A stretch of 64,000 bases of DNA from Reyranella soli (GTDB lineage: Bacteria; Pseudomonadota; Alphaproteobacteria; Reyranellales; Reyranellaceae). The position numbers were made by a program, and so were the translations under genes. Positions 1-7,777 of this stretch are shown one piece after another (positions within the stretch are counted from its first letter, which is position 1; every line of letters begins with the position of its first letter). Location: positions 1 to 64,000 of the forward strand of contig NZ_BKAJ01000077.1 of assembly GCF_007992495.1 (NCBI RefSeq). The letters run 5' to 3'. The notes beneath the pieces are model-generated. The model did not search any database, was not told the DNA's origin, and saw nothing but the letters and a program-made list of their open reading frames with translations.

Positions 1-2006
1 CCGGCGGCATCGGCAACGACACCTACTACGTCGACGAGGGTGCCGACCTGGTGGTCGAGGCGGCGGGCGAGGGCCGCGACACCATCTATACCAGCGTCGA
101 TTACGCTCTGGTTCCCGCTCAGGAGATCGAGATCCTGCGCGTTTCCGGGACGACGGACGGGCTCAGCCTGGCCGGCAATGAGTTCGGAAACCATCTCATT
201 GGCGGCGTGGGCGGGGACACGCTGAGTGGCGTCGAAGGCGACGACCGGCTCGATGGCGGCGCTGGCGAGGATTTTCTGGCGGGTGGCACCGGCAACGACA
301 TCTACTTTGTCGACGAGGTGTTCGACACGGTGATCGAGGAAGTCGGCGAGGGCATCGACACGGTCTACACCAGCACGAGCTATGAACTGGCTGCCGGCAG
401 CGAGGTCGAGGTCTTACGCGTCTTGGGGACGGACGGGCTCGACCTGTACGGCAACGAGTTCGACAACACCCTGATCGGCGGGGATGGCGACGACCAGCTC
501 GATGGCGGCGCCGGCGCCGATCAGCTCGACGGCGGGGCCGGCGACGACCTGTTGATCGACTGCGGCTGCGATTTCAACGACACGCTGAATGGCGGAGACG
601 GTGAGGACGTCCTCGTGAGCGGCGGCGGTGCCGACACCCTCTCGGGCGGGGCCGATGCGGATCTGTTCGCCTATGTCGCAGCGTCGGACTCGACACACGC
701 CGCCTACGACACGATCCTCGACTTCACCGTCGGCGTGGATGCGCTCGACTTCACCGATATTGGCGTTGACGGATTCCGTCCGCTGGTGACCGTGACGACG
801 GCGCCGTCGACGATCGCCGCCCATACGATCGAGGCGTTCGTCTCGGGCGGCAACACCATCCTCTACGTCAACGATACGGATACCGAGCAGGCGGCTGACT
901 CTGCCAGCATGGAAATCCATCTGGCCGGCGTGACCGGCCTGACTGATTCCGATATTGCGGCGTACGATTTCGAGTCGCCCATCGCCGATCTCTCGGCGAC
1001 GGCCACTTCGATCAGCTTTGTCGCCACCGACCCGGACGGTGGATCGTTCAGCCTGACGAGCCCCTTCGATTCGGCCTTCGGCAATCCGGCTGTCACGAGT
1101 GGGGCCACGACGGAACTCACCCCCGGCGCCCAGGGATCGGAGCTCGCGGGCATCCTGCAGATCTCGGACGGCACGACTGTTTTCGATGTCATGGGCCTCT
1201 ACCTCGGCACCAATGGCGATGACGATGCCTTCGCACCTGCTGCCTTCCTGTCGAATACCCTCTATGGTTTCGGAGGCGACGATACGTTCACGGGCGGCGG
1301 CGGCGCGCCGGTCGCGATGTTCGGCGGCACCGGCAACGATACCTATTATGTCCATGACTTTTTCGACACCGTGTTCGAGGAGGCCGGCGAGGGCACCGAC
1401 ACGATCTACACCAGCACGGACTTCGTGCTGGCTGATGGCAGCGAGGTCGAGGTCCTGCAGGTCTCTGGGACGGATGGGCTTCAACTGGTCGGCAATGAGT
1501 TCGACAACACCCTGGTCGGCGGGGTGGGCGATGACACGCTCGATGGCGGCGCTGGCGCCGACCAACTCGACGGCGGGGCCGGCGACGACGTGTTGCTCGA
1601 CTGCAGCTGCGATTTCAACGATACGCTGAATGGCGGCGACGGCGAGGACATCCTCGTGAGCGGCGGCGGCGCCGACACCCTTTCAGGCGGGGCCGATGCG
1701 GATCTGTTCGCCTATATCGACGCGTCGGACTCGACACACGCCGCCTACGACACGATCCTCGACTTCACCGTTGGCGAGGATAAGCTCAATTTCGTGCTCA
1801 GCGGTAACGCGTTCAATCCGCTGGTGACCGCGACGACGGCGCCGTCGACGATTGCCGCCCATACGATCGAGGCGTTCGTTTCGGGTGGCGACACGATCCT
1901 GTACGTGAACGACACCGATTTCGATCAGGCCACGGATTTAGCGAGCATGGAGATCCATCTGACGGGCGTCACGACCCTGAGAGACGCCGACCTGCTCTTT
2001 ATCTGA
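1..2006 (+). CDS. RTX-type calcium-binding repeat protein, 5' end missing
   Basis: The open frame runs in from the left edge (first full codon at base 3), so the N-terminus is missing. The visible part of about 667 residues is acidic, rich in Gly, Asp, Ala and Thr, and almost free of Lys. It carries many hemolysin-type nonapeptides of the form GGxGxDxLx (for example GGAGADQLDGGAGDD), which in this family form calcium-binding parallel beta-rolls. Such proteins are normally secreted unfolded by a type I system through an uncleaved C-terminal signal. Two almost identical blocks of about 225 residues (bases 285-957 and 1326-1995) are separated by a non-RTX stretch. Both blocks hold an unusual Cys-x-Cys-Asp-Phe-Asn segment inside the repeats. 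No secretion genes lie in the window. The activity (adhesin, enzyme or surface layer) cannot be told from this part. Confidence 0.85.
   Translation, partial: GGIGNDTYYVDEGADLVVEAAGEGRDTIYTSVDYALVPAQEIEILRVSGTTDGLSLAGNEFGNHLIGGVGGDTLSGVEGDDRLDGGAGEDFLAGGTGNDIYFVDEVFDTVIEEVGEGIDTVYTSTSYELAAGSEVEVLRVLGTDGLDLYGNEFDNTLIGGDGDDQLDGGAGADQLDGGAGDDLLIDCGCDFNDTLNGGDGEDVLVSGGGADTLSGGADADLFAYVAASDSTHAAYDTILDFTVGVDALDFTDIGVDGFRPLVTVTTAPSTIAAHTIEAFVSGGNTILYVNDTDTEQAADSASMEIHLAGVTGLTDSDIAAYDFESPIADLSATATSISFVATDPDGGSFSLTSPFDSAFGNPAVTSGATTELTPGAQGSELAGILQISDGTTVFDVMGLYLGTNGDDDAFAPAAFLSNTLYGFGGDDTFTGGGGAPVAMFGGTGNDTYYVHDFFDTVFEEAGEGTDTIYTSTDFVLADGSEVEVLQVSGTDGLQLVGNEFDNTLVGGVGDDTLDGGAGADQLDGGAGDDVLLDCSCDFNDTLNGGDGEDILVSGGGADTLSGGADADLFAYIDASDSTHAAYDTILDFTVGEDKLNFVLSGNAFNPLVTATTAPSTIAAHTIEAFVSGGDTILYVNDTDFDQATDLASMEIHLTGVTTLRDADLLFI
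285..1995 (+). repeat. Large direct duplication inside the RTX gene
   Basis: Bases 285-957 and 1326-1995 encode the same order of elements: a GGTGND-Y-V-D module, an EVEVL(R/Q)V strand, RTX nonapeptides, a C(G/S)CDFND segment, a second nonapeptide block and an ATTAPSTIAAHTIEAFVSGG-like tail. Long tracts are identical at DNA level, for example around 651-720 and 1690-1760, which points to recent duplication or gene conversion. Confidence 0.8.
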
Positions 2007-2038
2007 CAGGGACCGGTTTGGGGCTCACCGCGGGTAGA

Positions 2039-3022
2039 CTAAACCACCCGCGTCACCGTCTCCGAACCGCCGCCCCACACGGGCAGGTAGGTCATCTTGT
2101 AGCCGGCGCCGCCGGTGAGGATCGGATGGATCGCGTCGGCGGAGCGGGCCACGCCCCCACCCCCGAGTTGGCCTTGGTCGAACATGTAGCGCTGCACGCG
2201 TAAAAGGTCCCAGCCGTCGTGGCGTACGATCTTTTCGGCCATCTCCAGCGGCAGCAGGAAGACCTGCTCGCCGCGCTCGTTCTTGCGGTGCGTGCTCGAC
2301 ATGACGATGCCGGCGCGCATGCCCTCGACGATGGGCGAGAGGATGGCCTCGGGCGTCGCGCCTTCGCCGTCGCCCGGCAGCACTTCGGCGGTGCCGGAGA
2401 TGCCCATCACGGTGACGGCGCTGGCATCGGCGCCGAGGCCGCGGCGCGCGGTCAGGGTGGGGAAGGGGCCGTCGTTGCGCTCGGCGAAGCAGAACGTGTA
2501 CTTGCCGGGCTGGCCCATGGTCGCCATGTCGCCGATCTCGGCGCGGGCGCCGCCGATGTTGCGCAGGCAGAGCTGCAGGGCGCGGCCGATGCTGGCGTTG
2601 GCGCGGTTGCCTGGGCCGAGGCAGTTGGTGCCGGCATTCATGCCGAGCTTGCGTGCGATCGGCCCGTGCACGCAAAGCGCCACGGCCGCGGTGCCTGTCG
2701 TGGTGGCGATGCCCAGAAGGTTGAAGTCGGGTTCGAGGATCGCCTTGCAGGCGGCCAGCACCACCGGCAGCTCGGCCGGCACGCACCCGGCAATCACGCA
2801 TTGGTAGGCGACGGCATCGGGCGTGATGTCGCCGAACAATGGCGGCATCATGCCGTGCGAGTCGCTGCGAGCTGCGACGCCGGCCACCATGGCCTCCAGC
2901 CGGCGTCGCGTCGGCGGCACCAGGGGCAGGCCGTCCGACAGTTCGGCGTCGGTCAGGATCTGCTGCGCGTTCTCCCAGGTCGTCGCGTCATCGACGACCG
3001 GCCAGCCGCACCATTCGGTCAC
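2039..3022 (-). CDS. Conserved protein of UGSC-selenoprotein operon, paralogue B
   Basis: 327 aa, last gene of the leftward operon. Its ATG overlaps the stop of the preceding gene (3019-4056). The two products are clearly related: both have a D(G)(L/M)PL-VPT segment near the N-terminus, an AGC motif (Cys80 here), a glycine-rich N-x-G-x-NC-x-G segment (Cys134 here) followed by A-(N)A-(T/S)-IGRAL, and a G-(P/N)-(G/A)-K-(Y/F)TFCF-(A/G)E segment. I see no signal peptide or membrane helix, so it should be cytoplasmic. I do not recognise a characterised enzyme. The conserved Cys residues and the operon with a thioredoxin-reductase-like flavoprotein and a selenoprotein suggest redox or thiol chemistry. 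That is inference from context. Confidence 0.8.
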   Translation of the reverse strand: MTEWCGWPVVDDATTWENAQQILTDAELSDGLPLVPPTRRRLEAMVAGVAARSDSHGMMPPLFGDITPDAVAYQCVIAGCVPAELPVVLAACKAILEPDFNLLGIATTTGTAAVALCVHGPIARKLGMNAGTNCLGPGNRANASIGRALQLCLRNIGGARAEIGDMATMGQPGKYTFCFAERNDGPFPTLTARRGLGADASAVTVMGISGTAEVLPGDGEGATPEAILSPIVEGMRAGIVMSSTHRKNERGEQVFLLPLEMAEKIVRHDGWDLLRVQRYMFDQGQLGGGGVARSADAIHPILTGGAGYKMTYLPVWGGGSETVTRVV

Positions 3023-4056
3023 CCGGCGATCCGCACGCAGGAGACCGACGTGCCGCCGAACGACGGGATGAAGGCCGAGTGCTTGCCCGGCCCGCCGGCG
3101 ACGGTGATGTGTATGTCGTCGGGGTTGCGCCCGATGGTGAACCAGTCGCCGTCCGGCATGTGGCCGGTGCTGGTGTAGGTGTCCTGGTTCTCCTTGGAGA
3201 TGCGCGAGATGTGGATGCGCGAGCGCTTGAACAGCTCCTGGCGGATGCTGTCGATCGAGTAGCCGTCGCGCTTCAGGGTCTGCGCATGCTCAGGCCCGAT
3301 GATCACCAGCATCGGGCCCTTGCCGTAGACGGTGTTGGCGCCCGGCGTCGCCATCGAACCGGCGAAGGTGGTGAGCAGGCCATCGCCCGTCGTGCTGCCG
3401 TGGTCGTTGAGATTGTGCGGGCCTTCGCCCGACATCACCGTCACCACGCTGTCGGTCGGCGCGAAGCCGCGCTGCACGTGGTAGGGCGTCCAGGGATTCT
3501 CCTCCTCGTTCTCGCCGAAGCAGAAGGTGAACTTGGCGGGATTGCCCTGGGTCGAGCGGTCCATCTCGCCGGGCTTGGCGCCGGCGATGTTGAGCAGCAT
3601 CAGGCCGAGCGCGCGGCCGATCGTGGCGTTGGCCTGCCAGCCCTGGCCGAAGCAGTTCGAGCCGCAATTGATGTTGAGCTGCTTGCGGATCGGGCCGCTC
3701 ACCATCACCACCGGCGCGCAGGAGTGCGTGGTCGCGAGCGAGCCGTGCAGGTTGTACTCGGGATCGAGCACGGCCCGCAGCGCTGCGGTCACCACCGGGA
3801 AGTATTCCGGCTTGCACCCGGCCATCACGGCGTTGGCCGCCATGCTCTGTAAGGTCGGCACGACCTGGCGCGGCGGCACCGGCGGGATCGGCCGGTTGTC
3901 GCCGCGCACTGTTTCCACGAACTTCGCCACCTTGGCCTCGGTGGGCACGAAGAGCGGCATGCCGTCGCCCCAGCCTTGCTCGGTGGCGAAGTCGTTGAAG
4001 GCCTCGACATCCATGTCGCCGATGTCGATCACTTCCTGCTCGGAGATGTCCTTCAT
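3019..4056 (-). CDS. Conserved protein of UGSC-selenoprotein operon, paralogue A
   Basis: 345 aa, related to the next gene (2039-3022). Conserved features are GWGDGMPLFVPTEAK near residues 28-42, AGC (Cys81), HSC (Cys113), a Cys131-x-x-x-Cys135 pair in a glycine-rich loop before NATIGRALGL, and KFTFCFGENEE. The ATG at 4056 overlaps the TGA that ends the selenoprotein gene (ATGA), so the two genes are translationally coupled. No signal peptide or membrane segment is visible. The function is unknown. Two tandem copies after one UGSC gene suggest a heteromeric enzyme or two linked steps, but the sequence does not prove this. Confidence 0.82.
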   Translation of the reverse strand: MKDISEQEVIDIGDMDVEAFNDFATEQGWGDGMPLFVPTEAKVAKFVETVRGDNRPIPPVPPRQVVPTLQSMAANAVMAGCKPEYFPVVTAALRAVLDPEYNLHGSLATTHSCAPVVMVSGPIRKQLNINCGSNCFGQGWQANATIGRALGLMLLNIAGAKPGEMDRSTQGNPAKFTFCFGENEEENPWTPYHVQRGFAPTDSVVTVMSGEGPHNLNDHGSTTGDGLLTTFAGSMATPGANTVYGKGPMLVIIGPEHAQTLKRDGYSIDSIRQELFKRSRIHISRISKENQDTYTSTGHMPDGDWFTIGRNPDDIHITVAGGPGKHSAFIPSFGGTSVSCVRIAG

Positions 4057-4571
4057 TTACTCGTGGCCTCGGTCAGTCCCCTGGTTGCCGCTTCGATGCG
4101 TTCCCTGAGCTCGTCGGCGTTCAGGCCGCCGATGGGATGCTTCACGACGATCAGCCGCGGTTCGACCTTGCGGGCCTTGGCCTGGGCCAGGACCAGCGGC
4201 TTGAATGTCTCAGTGGCGATCACGTAGGCCGTGATGCCGCGCTTCTCGAGTTCGATGCTGTCGTGGAAACTCCACGATGAACAGCTCCCTCAATCCGCTA
4301 TGGCGAGCAGCGCTCCCCGGTAGTTGGCGGCGACCTTCTCGATCACGTCGGCCGGCGCCGGCTGGCTGGCGCTGTTCTTCGACAGGAAGTCGATGTTGTC
4401 GATCATGCGCGTGGCGCCGAGCTTGTCGCGGATGCCGGCCAGCAGCTCGCGGGCATTGGGCTTGGAATTCGACACGAGCGCGATGGCGTCGGTCGCCCAG
4501 TTGACGGGCTTCAGGGCCACTTTCTCGGCCGTGGTGGCCGAGAGGCCGAAGCTTGGATTGACGATACGCAT
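4053..4571 (-). CDS. UGSC-type selenoprotein, in-frame TGA at 4290-4292 read as Sec
   Basis: 172 aa if the TGA at 4292-4290 is read as selenocysteine (residue 94). Read as a stop, it would cut the protein after ALLAIAD. The same frame continues as U-G-S-C-S-S-W-S-F-H-D and then about 70 ordinary codons (ELEKRGITAYVIATETFKPL and onward) to a true TGA at 4055-4053. That stop overlaps the next ATG. The Sec-Gly-Ser-Cys motif is the signature of the UGSC family of selenoproteins. A hairpin placed like a bacterial SECIS follows the TGA directly (4285-4257). I chose the ATG at 4571 because AAGGAG lies 8 bases upstream; a GTG at 4607 that overlaps the flavoprotein stop (12 more residues) is the alternative. 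The probable role is thiol/selenol redox catalysis using the flavoprotein upstream. The substrate is unknown, and no sel genes lie in the window. Confidence 0.85.
4257..4285 (-). promoter_or_regulatory. SECIS-like hairpin directly after the UGA codon
   Basis: On the minus strand, four bases after TGA, GCTGT pairs with ACAGC (5 bp) and, inside a TCAT bulge, CGTGGA pairs with TCCACG (6 bp), closing a GTT loop. The apical loop begins 19 bases after the UGA and starts with G. That matches the bacterial SECIS pattern: a short stem, a small loop with an early G, and about 16-37 nt from the UGA. The element lies in the coding sequence and also encodes SCSSWSFHDS. Binding by SelB is inferred. Confidence 0.75.
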
Positions 4572-4603
4572 GGAGGGTACTCCTTGGTTCTTCTCGAGGG
4601 CCG

Positions 4604-5470
4604 TCACTTCAGCGCTTGCACGATGGCTTGGCCGGCGCGTTGTCCGTCGGCGATGGCGTCGGTGAGATAGTGCCGCGCGCCAGCCCGCACGTCACCCGCG
4701 GCGAACACCGTGGCGGCAGAGGTGCGGCCCCCTTCATCGACCACGATATGCCCGGTGGCGTCGCGTGCAAGCGTTTCCGCCAGAAATTCCGCAGCGGGAG
4801 ACTGGCCGACATAGACGAACACCGCGCTGGCCGGAATGCTCTTCCGCGCGCCGCCACTTTCGACGACCACGGCTTCGATGCCGTCGCCGCCTTCGAGGGC
4901 GACGATGCGGCCGTCGAGGTGATGCACGCCGTCGGGCAGTGACGCTGCCGGCTTGCCGACCACCGTCACGTCGCCCGCCACGACCTGCAGCTCGGCGGCT
5001 TCGCGCGGCGCCCAGCCTTCGGTGCCGGCGACGACGACGGGCCGGCCGGCATAGAGCGGGCCGTCACATGATGCGCAGTGGGAGAGGCCGAGGCCTTCGA
5101 AGCGGCCTTCCTCCGGCAGGCCGAGCGTGCCCTTGGCGAGGCCGGTGGCGATCACGACGGCACGGCCGGTATGTTGCTCGCCGTCGGCGGTCTCCACCGT
5201 CCATGGACCGGACCCCGAAAGCTTCACCACCTCGCCGAAGCCCAGCTCGACGCCGGCTTCCGTCGCCTCGTCGGTCAGGCGCGACGCGACTTGCGGGCCA
5301 TCCTCGTGGCTGTCGACCTCGTGCAGTTCAGCGAGATTGATGAGCGCGCCGCCGGGCGCAAGCTTGTCGATGCAGAAGGCTTTCAGCCCGGCACGCGCGG
5401 CGCCGGTTGCTGCAGTGAGACCGGCCGGACCTGCGCCGACCACGATGACGTCGAAAGATGCGTTACTCAT
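4604..5470 (-). CDS. Thioredoxin-reductase-like FAD/NAD(P)H flavoprotein
   Basis: 288 aa and first gene of the selenoprotein operon. It opens with an FAD-binding GAGPAG Rossmann motif (residues 12-17). A C-x-x-C pair in HCASCDGP (residues 132-135) sits where thioredoxin reductases carry the active-site disulfide. A C-terminal FAAGDVR motif (about residue 259) contacts FAD. The second dinucleotide site is atypical: VVVAGTEGWAPREAAE replaces the usual GGGDSA-type motif, so NADPH use is uncertain. Its stop overlaps the GTG at 4607. The position just upstream of the UGSC gene suggests that it reduces that selenoprotein, which is inference. Alternatives are a ferredoxin-dependent reductase or another low-molecular-weight-thiol oxidoreductase. 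Confidence 0.85.
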   Translation of the reverse strand: MSNASFDVIVVGAGPAGLTAATGAARAGLKAFCIDKLAPGGALINLAELHEVDSHEDGPQVASRLTDEATEAGVELGFGEVVKLSGSGPWTVETADGEQHTGRAVVIATGLAKGTLGLPEEGRFEGLGLSHCASCDGPLYAGRPVVVAGTEGWAPREAAELQVVAGDVTVVGKPAASLPDGVHHLDGRIVALEGGDGIEAVVVESGGARKSIPASAVFVYVGQSPAAEFLAETLARDATGHIVVDEGGRTSAATVFAAGDVRAGARHYLTDAIADGQRAGQAIVQALK

Positions 5471-5510
5471 CCGCTCACTAATCTGTGTTCGGGCGCGAAG
5501 TGCAAGCGGC

Positions 5511-5547
5511 TTGACGCTTTCAGGCTCTACACCTAGTTATGCTAGGT
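5511..5547 (+). promoter_or_regulatory. Candidate padR promoter with overlapping palindromic operator
   Basis: TTGACG (5511-5516) and TAGTTA (5534-5539) are spaced 17 bp like a sigma-70 promoter. The perfect inverted repeat ACCTAG-ttatg-CTAGGT (5531-5547) covers the -10. This fits autorepression by the PadR protein encoded next. The same gap holds the promoter region of the divergent selenoprotein operon (first codon at 5470), so shared control is possible. Confidence 0.5.
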
Positions 5548-5559
5548 ATGGAAGCTGAA

Positions 5560-5904
5560 ATGCTCACCCCAGAAATGTTGAAGGGCCACCTCGACGCCAT
5601 TGTGCTGGCCGCACTGGAAGCAGGACCGGCGCATGGCTACGCCATCATCGAGACCATCAAGCAGCGCAGCGCCGGCACGTTCGATCTGCCGGAGGGCACC
5701 GTCTATCCCGCGCTGCATCGGCTCGAGCAGGCCGGGCTGCTGTCGAGCGCCTGGACGACGCCGCCGAGCGGACGCAAGCGCCGGGTCTATTCGCTCACCA
5801 GAACAGGGACGGCCGCGCTCGGCGAACGCCGCAAGGCGTGGGGCCGCTTCTCGCAGGCGGTCGACACGGCGCTGGGGCCGGTACTGGGAGGAGGGCGGGC
5901 ATGA
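5560..5904 (+). CDS. PadR-family transcriptional regulator
   Basis: 114 aa from the ATG at 5560, a typical PadR length. MLTPEMLKGHLDAIVLAALE is the usual start of the winged-helix domain. It is followed by GPAHGYAII, the recognition-helix and wing segment LPEGTVYPALHRLEQAGLL, and the RVYSLT-TG end of the wing. Upstream ATGs at 5539 and 5548 lie in or against the palindrome and are less likely starts; GGAAG precedes 5560. The stop overlaps the next ATG. PadR proteins repress transcription and are often released by small ligands. The likely targets are its own three-gene operon and perhaps the divergent operon. Confidence 0.88.
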   Translation: MLTPEMLKGHLDAIVLAALEAGPAHGYAIIETIKQRSAGTFDLPEGTVYPALHRLEQAGLLSSAWTTPPSGRKRRVYSLTRTGTAALGERRKAWGRFSQAVDTALGPVLGGGRA

Positions 5905-6527
5905 GCGGCGCGATCGACGACTACGTTGCCGGGCTTCGCCGCGAACTCGACTTCGATCCCGCGCTGGCCAGCCGTCTGGCGAGCGAGGTCGAGGACCATC
6001 TGCGCGACGCCGCCGAAGCCGATCCGGCCTGGCCGTCGCCCGAGGCCGAGCGGCGCGCCGTCGAGCGCTTCGGCCTCGGCCGCGAGATCGCGGCACAATT
6101 CGCTATCGATGCCGTCGACCGCCAGGCGCGCCGCACGTGGATCACGCTCGCCATCACGGTCGTGGTGACCTTCATCGCCATGCGCCTGCGCGTGATCTGG
6201 CTGGATGACGGCGCCATCTCCGCCCCTCTGGCGTTCGCCGCGCCGCTGATCGACCGCTACGCCTTCATCGCCGCGCTGGCGGTGGGCGTGATCGCGTGGT
6301 TCGCCTTCCGCCAGTCGCTGGCCGCGCTTGCGATCTGTCTTGGCGGCCTCGTTGCTTCCATCGGTGCCGGTCTCGCGCGTGCCGATCTGTTTGCCAACGG
6401 CGCGCCGATCCACGTCCTGCTGTCAGCGTCCGGTGAGATCGCGCTGATCGGCCTGTTGTCGTTCCATGTCATCGGATTGGGCCGACGCCTCAGGCGCACG
6501 GCGTTGTTGCGGAGGGAAGCGCAATGA
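5901..6527 (+). CDS. Membrane protein with N-terminal HAAS-like domain, PadR partner
   Basis: 208 aa, translationally coupled to padR (ATGA overlap at 5901). The N-terminal 75 residues are soluble and helical (DYVAGLRREL ... LASEVEDHLRDAAE ... AVERFGLGREIAAQFA), like the HAAS/DUF1700-type domain often encoded after PadR regulators. Four or five hydrophobic helices follow (WITLAITVVVTFIAM; YAFIAALAVGVIAWFAF; LAALAICLGGLVASIGAG; IALIGLLSFHVIGL), and the C-terminus is basic. In known padR pairs such proteins are thought to sequester or signal to PadR at the membrane. The exact role here is not shown. Confidence 0.7.
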   Translation: MSGAIDDYVAGLRRELDFDPALASRLASEVEDHLRDAAEADPAWPSPEAERRAVERFGLGREIAAQFAIDAVDRQARRTWITLAITVVVTFIAMRLRVIWLDDGAISAPLAFAAPLIDRYAFIAALAVGVIAWFAFRQSLAALAICLGGLVASIGAGLARADLFANGAPIHVLLSASGEIALIGLLSFHVIGLGRRLRRTALLRREAQ

Positions 6528-7138
6528 ACGGATGGCGCCTGACCGGCACCCTGTCGCTGCTGCTCGGCGCGATGACGCTTTACTTCGCGGCGAGCCACGG
6601 CTGGGACATCGAGGGCGTGCGTCTGGCGATCCGCGCCACGGCGCGCACCTCCCTGGTCCTGTTTGCGCTGGCCTTCACCGCCAGCGCCCTGGCCGAGCTC
6701 GTGCCCTCAGAGGTGACGCGATGGCAGCGCCGCAATCGACGCTATCTCGGCGTGTCGTTCGCCGTCTCGCATTTCATCCATCTCGGCGTGATCCTCGCGC
6801 TGGCCGCCCTCGACCGCGAGCTGTTCTGGAAGCTCACCAACATCACCACCATTGTCCTGGCGGGCACGGCCTACCTCTTCATCGCCGCGATGACGGCGAC
6901 ATCCTTCGACCGCACGGCCGCCTGGCTCGGCCCACGCAACTGGCGCCTGCTGCACCTGATCGGCGGCTGGTACATCTGGATCAGCTTCGCCGTCGCCGTC
7001 GGCAAGCGCGTGCCAATCGACAGCTTCTATTGGCCGATGGCGGCTCTCGTGCTGGCCATTGCCGTCGTCCGCCTCGTCGCCATGTCGCGGCGCAACCGCC
7101 AACGCATGGCTTCAGACGCACGAAGAATTCCGGCTTGA
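6524..7138 (+). CDS. Ferric-reductase-like transmembrane protein
   Basis: 204 aa, with ATGA overlap to the gene before, so it is the third gene of the padR operon. Six hydrophobic helices are visible. The pattern RRNRRYLGVSFAVSHFIHLG, with histidines near mid-helix, and NWRLLHLIGGWYIWISF resembles the haem-binding helices of ferric-reductase-like (MsrQ/YedZ-type) integral membrane proteins. Such proteins carry electrons across the inner membrane through b-type haem. No FAD/NADPH domain and no MsrP partner is present nearby, so donor and acceptor are unknown. Confidence 0.7.
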   Translation: MNGWRLTGTLSLLLGAMTLYFAASHGWDIEGVRLAIRATARTSLVLFALAFTASALAELVPSEVTRWQRRNRRYLGVSFAVSHFIHLGVILALAALDRELFWKLTNITTIVLAGTAYLFIAAMTATSFDRTAAWLGPRNWRLLHLIGGWYIWISFAVAVGKRVPIDSFYWPMAALVLAIAVVRLVAMSRRNRQRMASDARRIPA

Positions 7139-7280
7139 CGTCGCGGGTGACAGTTCGACGACACGCGCCGTTACGGTGCTGTGACGACGACTGACACCAT
7201 GAATTCATCGTTGCGCCCGTGTGACTGAAACCGGCGCTCCGTAGCTATCGCGTTGAAACGCGGTCTTTACGGAGAGCGGC

Positions 7281-7736
7281 ATGTTGTTGAATGGCGCATG
7301 GCGGCAATCAATGACGGTCGCGCTGCTGGCGGCCACGGTGTTGGCGGCCACGCAGCTGACGGTAGGTGCGGGCGGCGCCACGGCACAATCGGCTGCAGTG
7401 CCCACCACATCCGCTTCCCTGCCTGACTCGAAGCCGATGACGCCCGAAAGGGTCGATTGGCTGAAGAAGCGCTGCGCGCAGCTCGTGGCCTACTACGACT
7501 ACTATGGTGCGGGGCGCGGAGAGAACTCCGACGGTCCGCGCAACCACACGCGTATCGGCGCCTCGATCGAGTGCCAGCGAGGGAACTATCGCAAAGGCAT
7601 CGATATGGAAGCGTCCTTGTTGGTGCGTAAGGCCTTCGTTGTCCCGAAGCCCAACGCGCCGGCGATGGAGCCGGAGGATACCGAGGCGCCGGACATCACC
7701 AATCCGACCGTGGCTGACAACTACCCCTTCCGGTGA
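7281..7736 (+). CDS. Small exported protein of unknown function
   Basis: 151 aa. An N-terminal hydrophobic stretch (SMTVALLAATVLAATQLTVGA) followed by GGATAQS looks like a Sec signal peptide cut near AQS. The mature part is short and polar, with two cysteines (KKRCAQL and SIECQRG) that could form a disulfide, the segment LVAYYDYYGAGRGENSDGPRNH, and a Pro/Glu-rich C-terminus. GGAGAGCGGC precedes the ATG. It stands alone between the padR operon and a convergent membrane protein. The family is not recognised. Confidence 0.65.
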   Translation: MLLNGAWRQSMTVALLAATVLAATQLTVGAGGATAQSAAVPTTSASLPDSKPMTPERVDWLKKRCAQLVAYYDYYGAGRGENSDGPRNHTRIGASIECQRGNYRKGIDMEASLLVRKAFVVPKPNAPAMEPEDTEAPDITNPTVADNYPFR

Positions 7737-7777
7737 TCGATCGCCATCCACGACGGTGACCCCGGCGCGGTTCCGCG

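Noticed and set aside
414..1565. Leftward open frame of 383 codons across the RTX gene
   Set aside because: It mirrors the repeats of the RTX gene, with repeating Ala/Val/Asp runs, and has no start signal.
4290..4292. TGA as a simple stop, with the selenoprotein gene split or decayed
   Set aside because: Coding continues in the same frame without other changes to a stop coupled to the next gene. The residues after the TGA are the family motif GSC, and a SECIS-like hairpin follows.
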